Notes: generated by a model from the letters alone, not told the origin. A stretch of 64,000 nucleotides of DNA from Croceifilum oryzae (GCF_030814315.1 NZ_JAUSUV010000003.1:248001-312000), one strand, 5' to 3'; positions 28,979 through 38,476 are shown, counted from the stretch's first letter. Numbers and translations: made by a program.

Positions 28979-29689
28979 ATGTCAAAACGAATTTTAGTGG
29001 TGGATGATGAGTCTTCAATTGTAAAGTTGGTACAATTCAATTTAGAAAAAGAAGGCTTTCTTGTAGACAGTGCTTCGGATGGGTTGATGGCGATCGAGAA
29101 ATTAAAAGATCAACTTCCTGATTTACTATTATTGGATCTCATGCTTCCTCAGATTGATGGATTAGAAGTATGTCGACGGTTGCGCCAAGAGAAAATCCAT
29201 GTTCCGATTCTCATGCTGACGGCAAAATCAGATGAGTTTGATAAAGTGCTTGGTTTGGAGCTGGGTGCCGATGATTATATGACCAAGCCGTTTAGCCCAC
29301 GGGAACTAACGGCGAGAGTGAAAGCCATTCTTCGTCGGGTGGAAGCATTAAAAGGAAGCCAGCAGGAGGAAACGGAAACGTCATTGATTAAAATAGGCGA
29401 ACTCCTGATTAATCCAGATGGTTATGAGGTGACCCGTTCGGGTGAGGAATTGGAGTTGACCCCGAAAGAGTTTGAACTACTAGCCTATATGGCAAATCAT
29501 CGTGGAAAGGTGCTGTCTCGTGATCAGTTGCTCAATGCGGTTTGGAATTATGATTATGTAGGGGATTCACGAATTGTTGATGTGCATGTGAGTCATCTGC
29601 GAGATAAGATCGAAGTCGATTCCCGTAATCCTCATTATATTAAGACGGTTCGAGGGATCGGCTACAAATTTGAGGGAAAGAAGTTATAG
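28979..29689 (+). CDS. phoP: response regulator PhoP
   Basis: 236 residues, OmpR family. Receiver domain: acidic pocket VVDDES, phosphorylated Asp in LLLDLMLPQIDG (around residue 53), Thr in MLTAKSDEFDKVLGLELGADD, Lys in YMTKPFSPREL. C-terminal winged helix: LELTPKEFELLAYMANH, VDVHVSHLRDKIE, YIKTVRGIGYKFE. Strong likeness to B. subtilis PhoP and position after mdh identify it. ATG 28979 follows GGGGTGA. Confidence 0.93.
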   Translation: MSKRILVVDDESSIVKLVQFNLEKEGFLVDSASDGLMAIEKLKDQLPDLLLLDLMLPQIDGLEVCRRLRQEKIHVPILMLTAKSDEFDKVLGLELGADDYMTKPFSPRELTARVKAILRRVEALKGSQQEETETSLIKIGELLINPDGYEVTRSGEELELTPKEFELLAYMANHRGKVLSRDQLLNAVWNYDYVGDSRIVDVHVSHLRDKIEVDSRNPHYIKTVRGIGYKFEGKKL

Positions 29690-29693
29690 CATT

Positions 29694-31436
29694 ATGAAGA
29701 CGTTTCGAGCTAGAATTACCTCACTTTTTCTGTTTTTAATCGGATGCTCGGTGTTAGGAACGGGATTTTTTTTAGCACTTTTATTACACTCATCTTATAT
29801 TGACTCGCTCAGCAGTCGGCTTACGAAAGAAAGTAAGATGATTGCTGAAACGATTGAATGGCATGGTAGTGAGAGCGATTTAGCTTCTCTACAGCAAGAA
29901 ATCAAGGCATTTGGAGATACTTTAGAGGCACATGTGACTTTATATAATTTACAAGGCAAAGTACTCGGTGATTCGACGAACAGTAAATCGAATACCGAGT
30001 TAGAGACAGAGTGGGAACAGATCCGATCACAGTCCAATGGTTCTGAGGTCATCACGATTCCGAAGTCGGATCAATTGATCGCTGCGGTGCCGGTGGTTCG
30101 TGACGAAAAAAAGATAGGAATTGTGCGGATTTCCTCGCCTTTAGATGAGGTGAATCAGTCTCTTTCCCAAGTGTGGTTATCTCTTGCGGGAGGACTTGTC
30201 ATCGCGTATGCGTTGGCTGCTTTTGCGAGTTCTCGAGTCGCAAGTAGTGTAACACGACCGTTAGAGGAGATGACACAGGTAGCAGTTGATATCGCTCAGA
30301 AACGATTCCATCGAAGGGTAAAAGAAGATGGAAAAGATGAAATTGGGCGATTGGGACGAGCGATTAATCGAATGGCTCATTCTTTGCAGTTTCAGATGGA
30401 AACGATTCGGAAGAGTGAACGCAGGTTAACGAGCGTGATTGAATCGATGGAAAGTGGATTATTAATGGTAAATGCTAGAGGGCGTGTAAGTATTGCGAAT
30501 AAATCATTTGAACGGCAATTTGGTGCGAAGCCAAATGAGATTGTAGGGGTTCCATATGAGGAAATTCAGACCACTTTTGATCTCTGTTCATTGATTTCAA
30601 GATGTGCTCAGACAGGCACTCGAATTAGGGAAGAAATCCATCTTCATCACCCTGTCGAGCGTATTTTAGAGGCGAGCCTTGCCCCGATGTGGGTGGAGTC
30701 CAATGGGATTGGTGTCGTGGCTGTTTTCCATGACTTGACTGCGATCAGACGTCTAGAGCAAATGAGAAAAGATTTTGTGGCCAACGTTTCTCATGAGCTA
30801 CGAACGCCGATTACCTCCATTAGAGGTTTTTCGGAAACTTTATTGGATGGAGCCATGCAAGATCCAGATACTTGTCAAGAATTTCTAAAGATTATCTTGG
30901 AAGAAAGTATTCGCTTGCAGCGCTTAGTAGGAGATTTATTGGATTTATCAACCATTGAATCCAAACAGATGGCGATGAACTTTGAACAGCTTTCTATTGC
31001 TAGTTTCTTACAAAACATCACCAAAACACTAGATGAACAAGCTCGTAGTAAAGAACAAACGTTACGAGTCGAAATAAAAGAAGACTTCCAAATTAGAATG
31101 GATCCAGATCGTTTAAAACAGATTGTCTTAAATTTAGTAAGCAATGCCATCGCCTATACTCCAGCAGGTGGTGAAATACGAGTACAGGTAGACCAAGAGG
31201 GGAGTAATTGGATCCTGGTCGTCTCTGATACAGGTATGGGAATTCCGGAAGAGGATTTAGGGCGGATTTTCGAGCGCTTTTATCGTGTGGACAAAGCGCG
31301 ATCGCGCGAATCAGGTGGAACGGGACTTGGACTTGCTATTGTGAAACATTTGGTTGAGGAGTATGAAGGGGAGATAAAGGTAACCAGTAAGGTGGGTGAG
31401 GGGACTACTTTTACAATTTGGTTCTCTAAAGAGTAG
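29694..31436 (+). CDS. phoR: sensor histidine kinase PhoR
   Basis: 580 residues, same length as B. subtilis PhoR. Membrane helix near 10-32, extracytoplasmic sensor to about 160, second helix near 162-182, HAMP (VTRPLEEMTQVAVDIAQ), PAS domain (VIESMESGLLMVNARGRV), phospho-acceptor His in FVANVSHELRTPITSIRG around residue 366, and ATPase boxes VLNLVSNAIAYTP, DTGMGIPEED and GGTGLGLAI. Partner of PhoP; starts five bases after the phoP stop. Confidence 0.93.
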   Translation: MKTFRARITSLFLFLIGCSVLGTGFFLALLLHSSYIDSLSSRLTKESKMIAETIEWHGSESDLASLQQEIKAFGDTLEAHVTLYNLQGKVLGDSTNSKSNTELETEWEQIRSQSNGSEVITIPKSDQLIAAVPVVRDEKKIGIVRISSPLDEVNQSLSQVWLSLAGGLVIAYALAAFASSRVASSVTRPLEEMTQVAVDIAQKRFHRRVKEDGKDEIGRLGRAINRMAHSLQFQMETIRKSERRLTSVIESMESGLLMVNARGRVSIANKSFERQFGAKPNEIVGVPYEEIQTTFDLCSLISRCAQTGTRIREEIHLHHPVERILEASLAPMWVESNGIGVVAVFHDLTAIRRLEQMRKDFVANVSHELRTPITSIRGFSETLLDGAMQDPDTCQEFLKIILEESIRLQRLVGDLLDLSTIESKQMAMNFEQLSIASFLQNITKTLDEQARSKEQTLRVEIKEDFQIRMDPDRLKQIVLNLVSNAIAYTPAGGEIRVQVDQEGSNWILVVSDTGMGIPEEDLGRIFERFYRVDKARSRESGGTGLGLAIVKHLVEEYEGEIKVTSKVGEGTTFTIWFSKE

Positions 31437-32003
31437 TTGCTTGTCTATTTCCTAGGAAATGAACCTGATAGAGTGTGTGTATAAAGCTTTTGGGAGAAAG
31501 GTTTTGCTTTCTTCTAAAGGCTTCTTTTTGTTGATTTACAAGGGCTATTTATTAGCTATTGGAGCAAAGCTAGGGAATGTATATGCCCACAGCTCAAATA
31601 GTGAGCCTGCGAAGATGTGGAAAAGCAAGTCCGCCTCGTCCATCGGAGCAAGGGCAAGTGGCAAAACTCGCAAAGAACGCTCAGACATTGTCACAAAACG
31701 CCTTTGCTTCGATGGACTACGCTAAGTAGGCTCTACTCCTTCACAGGGGTGGTCAGACACATTGCCCCTAGTCTGGTCTGATTTTAATGAGAGGTGTCCG
31801 TAATATTAGAGATCCGGAATAGTAAGGAAGGTGTACAGTGCTTCTAAATAGGGTGGATTGCTAATATGATAATGGATCGGATATCCATACTATCCACTCT
31901 ACTAATCTACTTTTTCATCGACTAAAAGTAGATGTTTTTATACGTAATAGTCGGGAAAAGTTTGGTAGATTTTATTATTTTCTCTATGAATGGATCGTGA
32001 GTT
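31437..32003. other. intergenic region after phoR
   Basis: 567 bases without a supportable gene. It contains the structured repeat element copy 2 (31571-31770). A further hairpin CTACTTTT/AAAAGTAG at 31907-31931 followed by ATGTTTTT may be a terminator. Confidence 0.5.
31571..31770. repeat. intergenic structured repeat element, copy 2
   Basis: Shares with copy 1 the blocks CCCACAGCTCAAATAGTGAG, GAAGATGTGG, CAAGTGGCAAAACTCGCAAA, ACTACGCTAAGTAGGCTCTA and ACATTGCCCCTA. The central stem is an 18-bp helix, 31638-31655 with 31700-31717, containing two G-T pairs, enclosing GTGGCAA/TTGTCAC (31658/31688). Where it differs from copy 1 in the stem, both strands differ together. Inverted ends: GGGAATGTATATGCCCAC on the left, complement of GGGGCAATGTGTCTGACCAC on the right. 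The outer 13-bp repeats of copy 1 are absent. Confidence 0.7.
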
Positions 32004-32357
32004 ATGGAATCGAAAGAAGCTAGTATTTGGACAAAATTAGCGTATATAGTTCCTTGTCATCGCAAGATCTCTCGGTGCTTTCATGTAAATGGCAAGCCGA
32101 TGCCAATTTGTGCTCGTTGTTTAAGTATCCTACTCGGGTATTTGTGGTTACCGATTCTTCTTCTTCTCCCTTTTCCCATTCCGTGGTGGTTAGGATTCAT
32201 ATTGCAGATCCCTATGCTCATAGATGGATTTACTCAACTACAAGAATTACGTGAGAGTACAAATCGATTACGGTGTTTGACAGGATTACTAAGTGGTATA
32301 GGACTCTCTATTTTAGTAGTCTATTTCATTCGTTTCCTTTTGGAAATGGTACTATAG
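32004..32357 (+). CDS. DUF2085 family membrane protein
   Basis: 117 residues. The family pattern is clear: PCHRKISRCFHVNG, then PMPICARCLSILLGY with paired Cys, then DGFTQLQELRESTNRLRCLTG. Three hydrophobic helices (about 40-55, 60-75, 92-112). Conserved Cys and His suggest a metal or redox site; the function is unknown. Followed by a second small membrane gene 11 bases on. The ribosome site is weak. Confidence 0.75.
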   Translation: MESKEASIWTKLAYIVPCHRKISRCFHVNGKPMPICARCLSILLGYLWLPILLLLPFPIPWWLGFILQIPMLIDGFTQLQELRESTNRLRCLTGLLSGIGLSILVVYFIRFLLEMVL

Positions 32358-32368
32358 GGGGCGTAACT

Positions 32369-32620
32369 TTGTTTTTTCTGCTACTAGGGATGAACTTAGC
32401 TTTTCTGTTTAGTGGAATGATTGCACTATGGTCAAGAAAATTTATAGATGGATCTATCTTGTTAGGAATGAGCATTTTGGGATTTGGCTTTATGGTTTGG
32501 TACTACAAGAAAAGAAAAAAGAAATCGAAAGAAGATTGGTGTGATTGGATCGACTGTCAACCTAGTTGTACGCCAGATTGTAATCATGAACCAAGTTGTA
32601 CGTGTGATTGTAACTCGTGA
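32369..32620 (+). CDS. small membrane protein with Cys-rich tail
   Basis: 83 residues from TTG 32369, which lies seven bases behind AGGGGG; a longer frame opens inside the upstream gene but has no start signal. Two helices (residues 1-20 and 28-47), a basic stop (KKRKKKSKED), then a tail with eight Cys in 26 residues (CDWIDCQPSCTPDC, CTCDC). The tail looks like a metal-binding or disulfide knot facing the cytoplasm or surface. No family recognised. Likely co-transcribed with the DUF2085 gene, which also carries paired Cys. Confidence 0.6.
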   Translation: MFFLLLGMNLAFLFSGMIALWSRKFIDGSILLGMSILGFGFMVWYYKKRKKKSKEDWCDWIDCQPSCTPDCNHEPSCTCDCNS

Positions 32621-32818
32621 TATTGCTACATTCTACTAGCCGTAATAAGTCACAGTACGGCTTCTTCATATTGGAAATCTACTACCAACAAACTGGAAGA
32701 AAATGTGGTTCGCGTGATACAATGATAGAGTCTCAAAACTATGTTTAACAAGAACTCTCTTTCATACATGAAAGTACTACGAATACAAGGGTCCAAATAA
32801 TAGAAACTAGATACGGAT

Positions 32819-35488
32819 GTGAACCAATTGTCTAAGAAAAAAATAGTTCTCATTGATGGAAATAGCATTGCCTTTCGTGCTTTTTATGCTCTGCCATTGT
32901 TAACAAATTCATCTGGGCTATATACCAATGCTGCCTATGGATTTGCCATGATGCTTTTAAAAGTACTAGAAGAAGAAAAACCAACCCATATGCTTGTCGC
33001 ATTTGATGAGGGAAAAGACACATTCCGCCACGAATTTTATCAAGAATACAAAGGGAAACGGGATAAAACACCGGGTGAACTAACAGGACAGTTCCCACTT
33101 ATCAAAGAAGTATTGGATGCTTGCCAAATCCGATATTATGGCATTGCAGGATATGAAGCGGATGATATTATCGGGACACTGTCTAAAATGGCAGATGATC
33201 AGGGTATGGAAGCCCTCATCGTGAGTGGAGATAAAGACTTGTTCCAATTAGTGACAGATCAGGTTAGCGTGTTAATGACTCGCAAAGGCGTGACAGAAGC
33301 AGATCGATATACTCCAGAAACCATTCAAGAGCGCTATGGCTTAACTCCTCCTCAAATCATTGATTTAAAGGGATTAATGGGAGATCCATCTGACAATATT
33401 CCGGGTATCCCTGGGGTAGGCGAAAAAACAGGCTTGAAACTATTACACCAACATGGATCAGTAGAAGAGATTATTGCCCGTGTCGATCATCTACCTGGTA
33501 AAAAGCTACAAGAAAAAGTGACCGAATTTCAGGAGCAAGCATTACTAAGTAAACGACTTGCCACTATCTGTTGTGAGGTGCCTTTAGACTTTGGAATCGA
33601 TGATTTAGAGCATACGTCGATTCATACCGAAGAAGTAGTCGAGACTTTTAAAAAGCTAGAGTTTAAGACATTGGTGGATCGTATCAAAAAAGGGTTTGGC
33701 GAACAGTCAGGACAAGTGTCTGAGCCTGATCAAACATTGATAGAGTATCAGGTCGTGTCAGAGGATTCTACGGGAGATTGGGATGATCTATTACAATCAG
33801 ATTCCTTGTCCCTCCATGTAGAATCGAGTGAAGAGAATCCGCATCGTTCGGAGTTAATTGGTTTATCTTTATCCGATGGGGCTACCAATCTGTATATTCC
33901 GGCTAATGTAGTTACCCAGTGGAATAAACTGCAAGATTGGCTTGGATCAAGCAACTCTCGGAAGATTGTATTTGATGGGAAGAGGTCAGAGATTGCCCTT
34001 TCAAAGTTGGGGATGTCGTTAGAAGGAATCGAAATCGATATCCTACTGGCCGCCTATCTGCTAAATCCTTCTGAGACCAGTCTGAACTTAAGCGATGTGG
34101 CTTCGCAGCATAGTGAATATGGCTTAGCCTCTGATGAAGAAGTGTATGGGAAGGGTGCGAAACGAAAGCTCCCTACAGGGGAAGTACTTGCGCAACATCT
34201 AGCCCAAAAAGCATATGTACTCTACGGCCTGCAATCCCAATTACAACCAGAGATTGAGAGAACTGATTTAGCGAATCTACTCTATCATTTGGAGATGCCG
34301 CTATCGCGCGTATTAGGGAAAATGGAGAAACTAGGAGTAAAAGTAGATGGGGAGCAATTAGAGCAATTAGGTTCTGTTCTCCAAGAGACCCTTGAACGCC
34401 TCACGGTTGAGATTTATGATATTGCAGGTACAGATTTTAATATTAATTCGCCTAAGCAATTGGGTGAGATTTTATTTGATAAATTAGGTCTACCTGTATT
34501 AAAAAAGACGAAGACGGGTTACTCCACTAGTGCAGATGTATTAGAAAAATTAGCCCCACAACATGAGATTGTGGATAAAATTCTTCATTACAGACAAGTA
34601 GGAAAGCTTTTGAGTACCTATGTAGAGGGTCTGAAAAAAGAAATTGGTGCAGATGGAAAAATTCATACCCATTTTAACCAGACGATTGCCGCTACAGGAC
34701 GTTTGTCCAGTGTGGAGCCCAATCTACAAAATATCCCGATCCGGCTAGAAGAGGGGCGGAAAATCCGTCAAGTTTTCGTGCCGTCCGAAGAGAACTGGAT
34801 GATCTTAGCTGCGGATTATTCGCAAGTAGAGCTTCGCGTGTTAGCCCATATTTCGGGAGATCCTAGTTTACAAAAGGCATTTCGTGAGGCTAAGGATATC
34901 CATACCCAGACAGCGATGGATGTCTTCCAAGTGGAGGAAGCAGAGGTTACCTCTCTCATGCGTCGCCAAGCAAAGGCAGTTAACTTTGGTATTGTATATG
35001 GAATTAGTCCATTTGGCTTGTCCCAGAACTTAAATATTCCTCAGAAGGAAGCCAAACAATTTATTGAACGTTATTTTGAGACGTATCCAGGCGTAAAAAA
35101 ATATATGGATGAGATTGTGGCTCAAGCGAAGCAAGATGGCTATGTTACAACCTTGCTCCAACGTCGTCGTTATCTTCCAGAGCTATATGCTACTGATTTC
35201 GCACGCCGTAGCTTTGCAGAACGAACCGCGATGAATACACCCATTCAAGGAACGGCAGCGGATATCATTAAAAAAGCGATGGTTGACATCGATCGCTTGA
35301 TGGTTGAAAAGAAAATGAAGAGTAGAATGCTACTTCAAGTACATGACGAGTTGATTTTTGAGGTTCCGACCGAGGAGCTAGGCAGTATGGGGGATTTGGT
35401 ACGTGAGATGATGGAACACGCGGTGGAGCTATCAATTCCATTGGTGGTCGATCTGAATATAGGTCAAAGTTGGTATGAAGCCAAATAG
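32819..35488 (+). CDS. polA: DNA polymerase I
   Basis: 889 residues. 5'-3' exonuclease domain 1-290 (LIDGNSIAFRAFYALP, GDKDLFQLV, GDPSDNIPGIPGVGEKT); a middle domain of 3'-5' exonuclease fold; polymerase domain from about 480 with DYSQVELRVLAHISGD (motif A), RRQAKAVNFGIVYGIS (B) and LLQVHDELIFEVP (C). The DxE of the proofreading site is replaced (SLSLHVESS), as in other Bacillus Pol I. GTG 32819 is used here; TTG 32828, better spaced behind GGATGTGA, is an alternative. Confidence 0.96.
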   Translation: MNQLSKKKIVLIDGNSIAFRAFYALPLLTNSSGLYTNAAYGFAMMLLKVLEEEKPTHMLVAFDEGKDTFRHEFYQEYKGKRDKTPGELTGQFPLIKEVLDACQIRYYGIAGYEADDIIGTLSKMADDQGMEALIVSGDKDLFQLVTDQVSVLMTRKGVTEADRYTPETIQERYGLTPPQIIDLKGLMGDPSDNIPGIPGVGEKTGLKLLHQHGSVEEIIARVDHLPGKKLQEKVTEFQEQALLSKRLATICCEVPLDFGIDDLEHTSIHTEEVVETFKKLEFKTLVDRIKKGFGEQSGQVSEPDQTLIEYQVVSEDSTGDWDDLLQSDSLSLHVESSEENPHRSELIGLSLSDGATNLYIPANVVTQWNKLQDWLGSSNSRKIVFDGKRSEIALSKLGMSLEGIEIDILLAAYLLNPSETSLNLSDVASQHSEYGLASDEEVYGKGAKRKLPTGEVLAQHLAQKAYVLYGLQSQLQPEIERTDLANLLYHLEMPLSRVLGKMEKLGVKVDGEQLEQLGSVLQETLERLTVEIYDIAGTDFNINSPKQLGEILFDKLGLPVLKKTKTGYSTSADVLEKLAPQHEIVDKILHYRQVGKLLSTYVEGLKKEIGADGKIHTHFNQTIAATGRLSSVEPNLQNIPIRLEEGRKIRQVFVPSEENWMILAADYSQVELRVLAHISGDPSLQKAFREAKDIHTQTAMDVFQVEEAEVTSLMRRQAKAVNFGIVYGISPFGLSQNLNIPQKEAKQFIERYFETYPGVKKYMDEIVAQAKQDGYVTTLLQRRRYLPELYATDFARRSFAERTAMNTPIQGTAADIIKKAMVDIDRLMVEKKMKSRMLLQVHDELIFEVPTEELGSMGDLVREMMEHAVELSIPLVVDLNIGQSWYEAK

Positions 35489-35518
35489 TTCGAAGCACAA
35501 CTAGGGGAGAGACAGAAG

Positions 35519-36346
35519 ATGCCAGAATTACCAGAGGTGGAAACCGTCCGCCGCACGCTAGAACAGTTAGTAGTGGGAAAAACGATTCAAGATGTATCGG
35601 TTCATCTTCCTCGAATCATCCAGCGTCCAGATGATATTGAGATTTTCTGTAGAGAGTTAAAAGGTTCTACGATTACAGGGATTGGACGAAGAGGTAAGTT
35701 TTTAAAGATTTTTTGCGATCCATGGGTTATTGTCTCCCATTTGAGAATGGAAGGGAAATACCGAGTTGCGGGACAAGATGCTGATTTAGAGAAACATACC
35801 CATGTTATTTTCCACTTTACAGATGGAACCGAACTTCGTTATAAGGATGTACGGCAATTTGGGACGATGCATCTGTTTCCAAAGGGAGAAGAGGAAGAGA
35901 ATCAACCGCTTAAAAAGCTGGGACCGGAGCCTTTAGATCCAGATCAATATCAGCTTGAATGGTTTCAAAAAGCGATTGGTCGGAGAAAAACGAAAATTAA
36001 ACCTCTATTGCTCAATCAAGAAGTATTAGTAGGCTTGGGGAATATCTACGTGGATGAAGCATTACACAGTTCCAAAATCCATCCTGAACGTAGTGCCAAT
36101 GAGCTAACGGATGAGGAGATCCACGTGCTTTACCACAGCATCTCTGAAACATTATCGAAGGCTGTGGAAGCAGGCGGTTCGTCTGTTCGTTCTTATGTAA
36201 ATGGTCAAGGCGAGATGGGGATGTTTCAACTACAAATTAAAGTATACGGACGGAAGAATGAGCCATGCTATGGTTGTGGCAATCCGATCGAACGATTAGT
36301 GGTAGGTGGACGAGGGACACATATTTGCCCTCAGTGTCAAAAGTAG
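35519..36346 (+). CDS. mutM: formamidopyrimidine-DNA glycosylase
   Basis: 275 residues. Removes 8-oxoguanine and formamidopyrimidines. Starts MPELPEVETVRRTL with the catalytic N-terminal Pro and Glu; the helix-two-turn-helix region has LLLNQEVLVGLGNIYVDEAL, and the C-terminus is a four-Cys zinc finger (CYGCG, HICPQCQ) with the lesion-reading GGRGTH. Next to polA as in Bacillus. Confidence 0.97.
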   Translation: MPELPEVETVRRTLEQLVVGKTIQDVSVHLPRIIQRPDDIEIFCRELKGSTITGIGRRGKFLKIFCDPWVIVSHLRMEGKYRVAGQDADLEKHTHVIFHFTDGTELRYKDVRQFGTMHLFPKGEEEENQPLKKLGPEPLDPDQYQLEWFQKAIGRRKTKIKPLLLNQEVLVGLGNIYVDEALHSSKIHPERSANELTDEEIHVLYHSISETLSKAVEAGGSSVRSYVNGQGEMGMFQLQIKVYGRKNEPCYGCGNPIERLVVGGRGTHICPQCQK

Positions 36347-36414
36347 TATATGCACCTACCTCTAGGCTCCTTCATAAGCTAGGATAGCACCTAGTGATAT
36401 GGAGGAGTTTTACT

Positions 36415-37098
36415 ATGTGGCATATATGGACGATGATTGGAATTGCTCTGGCAGTCAGTTTAGATAGCTTTAGCGCAGGCGTTACATATGGATTACGAAG
36501 AATTCGCATTCCTATTAGCTCGATACTCATTATTGCAGGATGTTCCGGGCTTAGTATTTTTCTTACAATGGTAATTGGGGATCAGATTAGCCTGTGGCTC
36601 TCTCCTCAAATGGAAAAATGGATCGGGGCAACGATCCTCATATTGTTGGGATGTTGGACATTATTTCATTATATAACTCGAAATGAGCAGGATAGAGAAG
36701 ATATTGATAATGGACAAAATGGACAAGTGGATATGTCGGCTGCACAAGTGATCGATCCTAAGGTTTGGATATGGGAACTACCTAAGTGGGGTCTGGTGAT
36801 TCAAATTCTCAAGAAGCCAACCACTGCTGATATGGATCATTCTGGTAGTATTAATGCAGCAGAGGCAATCTTACTTGGAATTGCGCTTTCGCTTGATTCG
36901 CTTGGGGCAGGTTTGGGAGTTGCTTTATTGGGCTATTCTCCTTTTACAGTTGCTGGATTGATTACACTTATGTGTGGGATCTTTTTACGATTTGGGATGT
37001 GGATCGGATTTCGTTTTCAATATAATGGATTTGGTGATTTTATTTCGTATCTCCCTGGGATTATCCTAATCGTTCTGGGGTTGTTTCGGATTTGGTAG
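36415..37098 (+). CDS. ytaF: sporulation membrane protein YtaF (MntP-like)
   Basis: 227 residues, six helices in two inverted halves: ALAVSLDSFSAGVTYGLRR near residue 10 and GIALSLDSLGAGLGVALLG near 160, the paired Asp-Ser repeats of the MntP superfamily. In the middle MDHSGSINAAEAILLG resembles an EF-hand-like loop. Transport function is inferred from fold; YtaF is expressed in sporulation in Bacillus. ATG 36415 after GGAGGAG. Confidence 0.88.
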   Translation: MWHIWTMIGIALAVSLDSFSAGVTYGLRRIRIPISSILIIAGCSGLSIFLTMVIGDQISLWLSPQMEKWIGATILILLGCWTLFHYITRNEQDREDIDNGQNGQVDMSAAQVIDPKVWIWELPKWGLVIQILKKPTTADMDHSGSINAAEAILLGIALSLDSLGAGLGVALLGYSPFTVAGLITLMCGIFLRFGMWIGFRFQYNGFGDFISYLPGIILIVLGLFRIW

Positions 37099-37111
37099 AG
37101 GAGTGTTTGGT

Positions 37112-37714
37112 TTGGTTATTGGTTTAACTGGGGGAATTGCGACTGGTAAAAGTACTGTTTCGAAGATGTTCCAAAAACATGGAGCAAAAATTATTGATGC
37201 AGATCAGATTGCTAGGCTAGTCGTAGAGCCCGAGACGGAAGGATTACAGCAGGTGATCGCAGCATTTGGCGTGGAAGTGATCGATTCACAGGGGCAATTA
37301 AATCGGAAAGCGTTAGGGGATATCATCTTCCATGATCCAAATGCGCGTCAGCAATTAAATGCTATTTTACATCCTCTGATTCGAGCTGAGATGAAAAGGC
37401 AAACAGCTGAGTTTCAAAAGGAGGATCCGGAAGCTGTCATTATTTGGGATGTTCCACTCCTATTCGAGAGCGGTTTGACGCAGTTAGTGGAAAAGGTTAT
37501 TGTTGTGTATATACCAGAAGCATTGCAAACGGTACGTTTAATGGAGCGAGATCAACTAACTGAATTAGAAGCAAAAGCTCGGCTTCATGTACAACTTTCG
37601 ATTGAAGAGAAAAAGAAGATGGCCGATTTTGTGATTGATAACAGTCACCTCGTATTTCATACAGAAAGACAGGTAGATCAGCTATGGAATTATCTAGCTT
37701 TAAAAAATGGATAG
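37112..37714 (+). CDS. coaE: dephospho-CoA kinase
   Basis: 200 residues. Final step of coenzyme A synthesis. P-loop GLTGGIATGKSTV at residues 4-16, then IDADQIARLVV, WDVPLLFESGL and FVIDNS. TTG 37112 has GAGGAG nine bases before it; GTG 37103 abuts the site. Operon with ytaF (13 bases) and with the transglycosylase, whose start overlaps its end by 31 bases. Confidence 0.93.
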   Translation: MVIGLTGGIATGKSTVSKMFQKHGAKIIDADQIARLVVEPETEGLQQVIAAFGVEVIDSQGQLNRKALGDIIFHDPNARQQLNAILHPLIRAEMKRQTAEFQKEDPEAVIIWDVPLLFESGLTQLVEKVIVVYIPEALQTVRLMERDQLTELEAKARLHVQLSIEEKKKMADFVIDNSHLVFHTERQVDQLWNYLALKNG

Positions 37715-38295
37715 ATCCAGCGCTTCGAGCCATGCCTCCTAAGAGAATGATCTTGATTGGGATTATCCTCATTATGATCATTATGTTGATTGCAATTCCT
37801 GTCTCTAACCGCTGGATGTATCCACTAAAATATGAAGAAGATATCCTGAATAGTGCCAAACAGTATAAGATAAGCCCTTTTCTCGTGATGGCAGTGATAC
37901 GTGTCGAAACCAAGTTTGATCCGTCAAAGATTTCACACGCCAATGCACAAGGTTTAATGCAAATTACGCCTGGTACCGTTGATACTGTGATTCAAAGTGC
38001 GCCCTTTTCTCCGGCTGTGCGTGATCAAATCGGTGACCCTAAGATGAATATTCAGATAGGTACATGGTATCTGGCCTACTTAATTAAAGAGTTTAATGGA
38101 AATGAAGTGGTGGCTGTAGCAGCCTATAACGCTGGACCAAATAAGGTAAAGAGTTGGTTGAAAGATAAGAAATGGGATGGCACATTGCAAAATGCCCACC
38201 ACATAGAGTACTCAGAGACAAGGAAATATGTTCAAAAAGTAATGGGCTACTATGGAAAGTATAAATCGGTATATGGATACTTGGTAGAGAATTAG
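37684..38295 (+). CDS. lytic transglycosylase, Slt type, membrane anchored
   Basis: 203 residues. One membrane helix at about 20-42 (ILIGIILIMIIMLIAIPVS), then an Slt domain with catalytic Glu in VIRVETKFDPSKIS, the GLMQITPGT loop and AVAAYNAGPNKV. Cuts peptidoglycan glycan strands on the outer face. Corresponds in position and type to the lytic transglycosylase downstream of coaE in Bacillus. Start overlaps coaE, implying translational coupling. Confidence 0.88.
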   Translation: MELSSFKKWIDPALRAMPPKRMILIGIILIMIIMLIAIPVSNRWMYPLKYEEDILNSAKQYKISPFLVMAVIRVETKFDPSKISHANAQGLMQITPGTVDTVIQSAPFSPAVRDQIGDPKMNIQIGTWYLAYLIKEFNGNEVVAVAAYNAGPNKVKSWLKDKKWDGTLQNAHHIEYSETRKYVQKVMGYYGKYKSVYGYLVEN

Positions 38296-38319
38296 AAGAA
38301 TAAGGATCGTTGATAAAAG

Positions 38320-38363
38320 GAGAGACTTGGTCACTTACGGGTGATCAGGTCTCTCGTTCTGTT
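38320..38363 (+). terminator. terminator after the transglycosylase
   Basis: GAGAGACTTGGTCAC with GGTGATCAGGTCTCTC, G-T pairs tolerated, then GTTCTGTTC. Confidence 0.65.
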
Positions 38364-38396
38364 CACAATTCGGATTGGTTTTTTTGTCTTTTTTTA

Positions 38397-38424
38397 TTGC
38401 AAAATGTGTTATACTGATTATAAT
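38397..38424 (+). promoter_or_regulatory. gapB promoter with CcpN-type operator
   Basis: TTGCAA, 16-base spacer, TATAAT. Inside the spacer TGTGTTATACT (38405-38415) matches every position of the B. subtilis CcpN consensus TRTGHYATAYW, known to repress gapB and pckA under glycolytic conditions. Confidence 0.75.
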
Positions 38425-38476
38425 ATTAAAGGGGAATTGTGTGTATTATATATAGGCGGAAGGGGATTCATCCATA

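Noticed and set aside
31459-31725. 88-codon plus-strand frame after phoR
   Set aside because: Overlaps element copy 2; the shared part is in a different reading context than in copy 1.
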